A DNA stretch of 64,000 nucleotides from Candidula unifasciata (Eukaryota > Mollusca > Gastropoda > Stylommatophora > Geomitridae), in assembly GCA_905116865.2 (NCBI GenBank), contig CAJHNH020007645.1, positions 329,009-393,008 on the forward strand, written 5' to 3'. Shown one piece after another: positions 62,591-64,000 of the stretch. Under the pieces are notes generated by a model. It saw nothing but the letters and a program-made list of their open reading frames with translations, had not been told where the DNA came from and ran no database searches. Position 1 is the first letter of the stretch; each line of letters opens with the position of its first letter. A program made the translations under genes and the position numbers.

Positions 62591-63600
62591 TAGCAGTCTT
62601 TTTTCTCTTAGGGTTAATGCAGATTATTTGTTCTTCGTCTCTTCTGCGATGCCTGCGACTTAGAGGAAAACATTGCCTAACAGTCGCCCTTGTAGGAACT
62701 ACTTGTTATAAGGAAGTCGTCTATGGCCCCCCCCCCCAAATCCCTCCCCCTGCCATACCATATATGTAGCCCATGAACCCACACTGAGAGGTACCACGTG
62801 GTTTTATAAGAAAGAAGTGAAACATTAAATCACACTTTAAACTTATGAGCAAATGCTCTCAGAAACCGTGGCTATTGGGCGCTACAAACATGTCTGCCTA
62901 AACATGTAACGGGGTAGTGTAGGTGTTAACGCCTCAGATTTGAGAATCAGAAGATATCGCATTAGTCGTTTTGGAACATCGGATTTCAAAAAAAAATTAT
63001 GTGTATTTTAGTGTTTTTTCAAGTTTTGGGTTTGGGGGGGCCGTGAAGTTTTTCCTTTTTCGTTCCCCTTAAATTTTATATTAGCAGTGTCTTAGAGAAT
63101 TCTTTGCTTTTGAATTTACGATTGGTCAATAAAATTTTTACTTTACCCGTGTCTCTCTTTAGCCAGAAGTTTTCCCTGGGGAAAGTTGTATTTGGGACAG
63201 TCTTGGAGGGGTAATAGTTGTCCATGTCAGACCAAATTTTTAAATTCGCAAACTAAAATTTTTTGTATATGTGGCTGCGAAATGGACTGGCCCTGTTCTA
63301 AGGCATAAATAATGACTTGCTTTGTCTGCGATAAAATGGGGAAACTTTTTGTGCCAGTTTTTTCGGGCCCAAATGTAAAAAATGTCGAGGGGAAAATGAA
63401 TTTGAGGCGCACGTACAAGGGAAATCCCGGGCGTCCTGTAAATGGGCTGAACCCTTTAAATGATATGCTTTTCACTGACACACAAAATTTCTTGGCCCTT
63501 CTAAAAGCCTAGGTTTTATTTACCTTACAGATTTCCCGTCTCGGTAAACAGGGCAACCCATTTTTCCTGTATGTTTGTTTTTTCTTTTTTCAAAAGCCTC
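62591..63600. other. No gene established; homopolymer-rich right edge
   Basis: A possible tRNA-like stretch at 62905-62970 (GGGGTAGTGTAGGTGTTAAC). From about 62980 on, many doubled and tripled bases suggest either odd composition or low consensus quality near a contig end. Confidence 0.35.
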
Positions 63601-63620
63601 CTTTTACCACTGTTACATAT

Positions 63621-63806
63621 TTGGAAAGTACACTGGCCGTGGACGCTCTCATGCTGCGCGATCAACTGAAACACGCTCAGGGACTTTTATTTCAAGTTAT
63701 GCAAGCAGGGGTGCCCGAACCAAAGATTCAAACAAATAATTTACACCCCCCCCCTTTCATCCCCTATAGTTTTGTAAGTAGGTTAAACAAACCCTTAACG
63801 AGATAA
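63621..63806 (+). other. Possible coding exon, unproven
   Basis: An open stretch reads LAVDALMLRDQLKHAQGLLF then QVMQAGVPEPKIQ, less repetitive and more protein-like than its surroundings. A strong donor-like TTTTGTAAGTAGG follows near 63772, and an acceptor-like T-rich tract ending in CAG lies near 63887. No family is recognised and no conserved motif supports it. Confidence 0.2.
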
Positions 63807-64000
63807 AAATTTATCTTTAAAATGGTAAGTTTATGCTTTAGGTATTGTTTTACAGTATTTTTTTTTTTTTTTCCATTCGTCAAACAGTCGTCTGCTCCCA
63901 GAGGGGGTAAGGCAGAGGGCAAACTGTACCCCTCGTCCGTCCCGAGCCTTCCCGCTGTCTCCCGTTTTGTCGTTTTTTATAGCCGTGTTCAGCCCCAAAA

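Overview
The window is animal (eukaryotic) nuclear DNA: long introns with GT/AG borders, many microsatellites, tRNA-derived SINEs and decayed non-LTR retrotransposons. The conserved gene and the repeat types fit a lophotrochozoan, most likely a mollusc such as a gastropod. That placement is an inference; no species can be named from the sequence alone.

One conserved protein-coding gene is clear. On the minus strand, about 1-16,440 holds PSMD4 (Rpn10/S5a), the polyubiquitin-receptor subunit of the 26S proteasome. Ten coding exons were assembled by hand (16439 down to 339). They give 329 codons in one uninterrupted frame: the start codon, the vWA domain and both ubiquitin-interacting motifs. 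The last roughly 50 residues, by comparison with the human protein, lie left of base 1. Its introns carry SINEs, LINE tails, tandem repeats and, in intron 1, three inverted-repeat elements: a 17-bp-TIR element, a foldback element and a piggyBac-type element with TTAA ends.

From about 16.5 kb to the right end no gene could be established. The DNA is a mosaic. (i) Decayed LINEs of two kinds: an RTE-like one with an AP-endonuclease (best copy 24.3-25.1 kb; RT remnants at 16.85-17.75, 29.7-30.4, 44.4-45.0 and 53.6-54.6 kb), and a Nimb/I-like one with an RNase H start (19.2-20.4 kb, plus three short 3' ends). (ii) Several interspersed short repeats, named here A (AAG-tailed, more than 15 copies), B, C, D and E (tRNA-like heads) and F. 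(iii) Non-autonomous DNA transposons, including a hAT-type element with an 8-bp target duplication at 33.06-33.59 kb. (iv) Tandem arrays: 37/39-bp units at 29.2-32.35 kb, 45-bp units at 41.46-43.1 kb, 84-bp units at 50.8-51.5 kb and about 195-bp units at 39.6-40.5 kb. (v) Very long microsatellites, including block-structured tetranucleotide arrays at 43.6, 58.9-59.5 and 59.7-59.96 kb and CTT arrays at 55.6-55.9 and 57.0-57.35 kb.

No undescribed gene system is supported. The sites most worth a second look are the piggyBac-type and hAT-type elements, the exact 158-bp inverted repeat at 53.86-54.29 kb, the SINE inserted next to a PSMD4 splice donor, SINE insertions dated by target duplications, and microsatellites growing from fixed points of older repeats.
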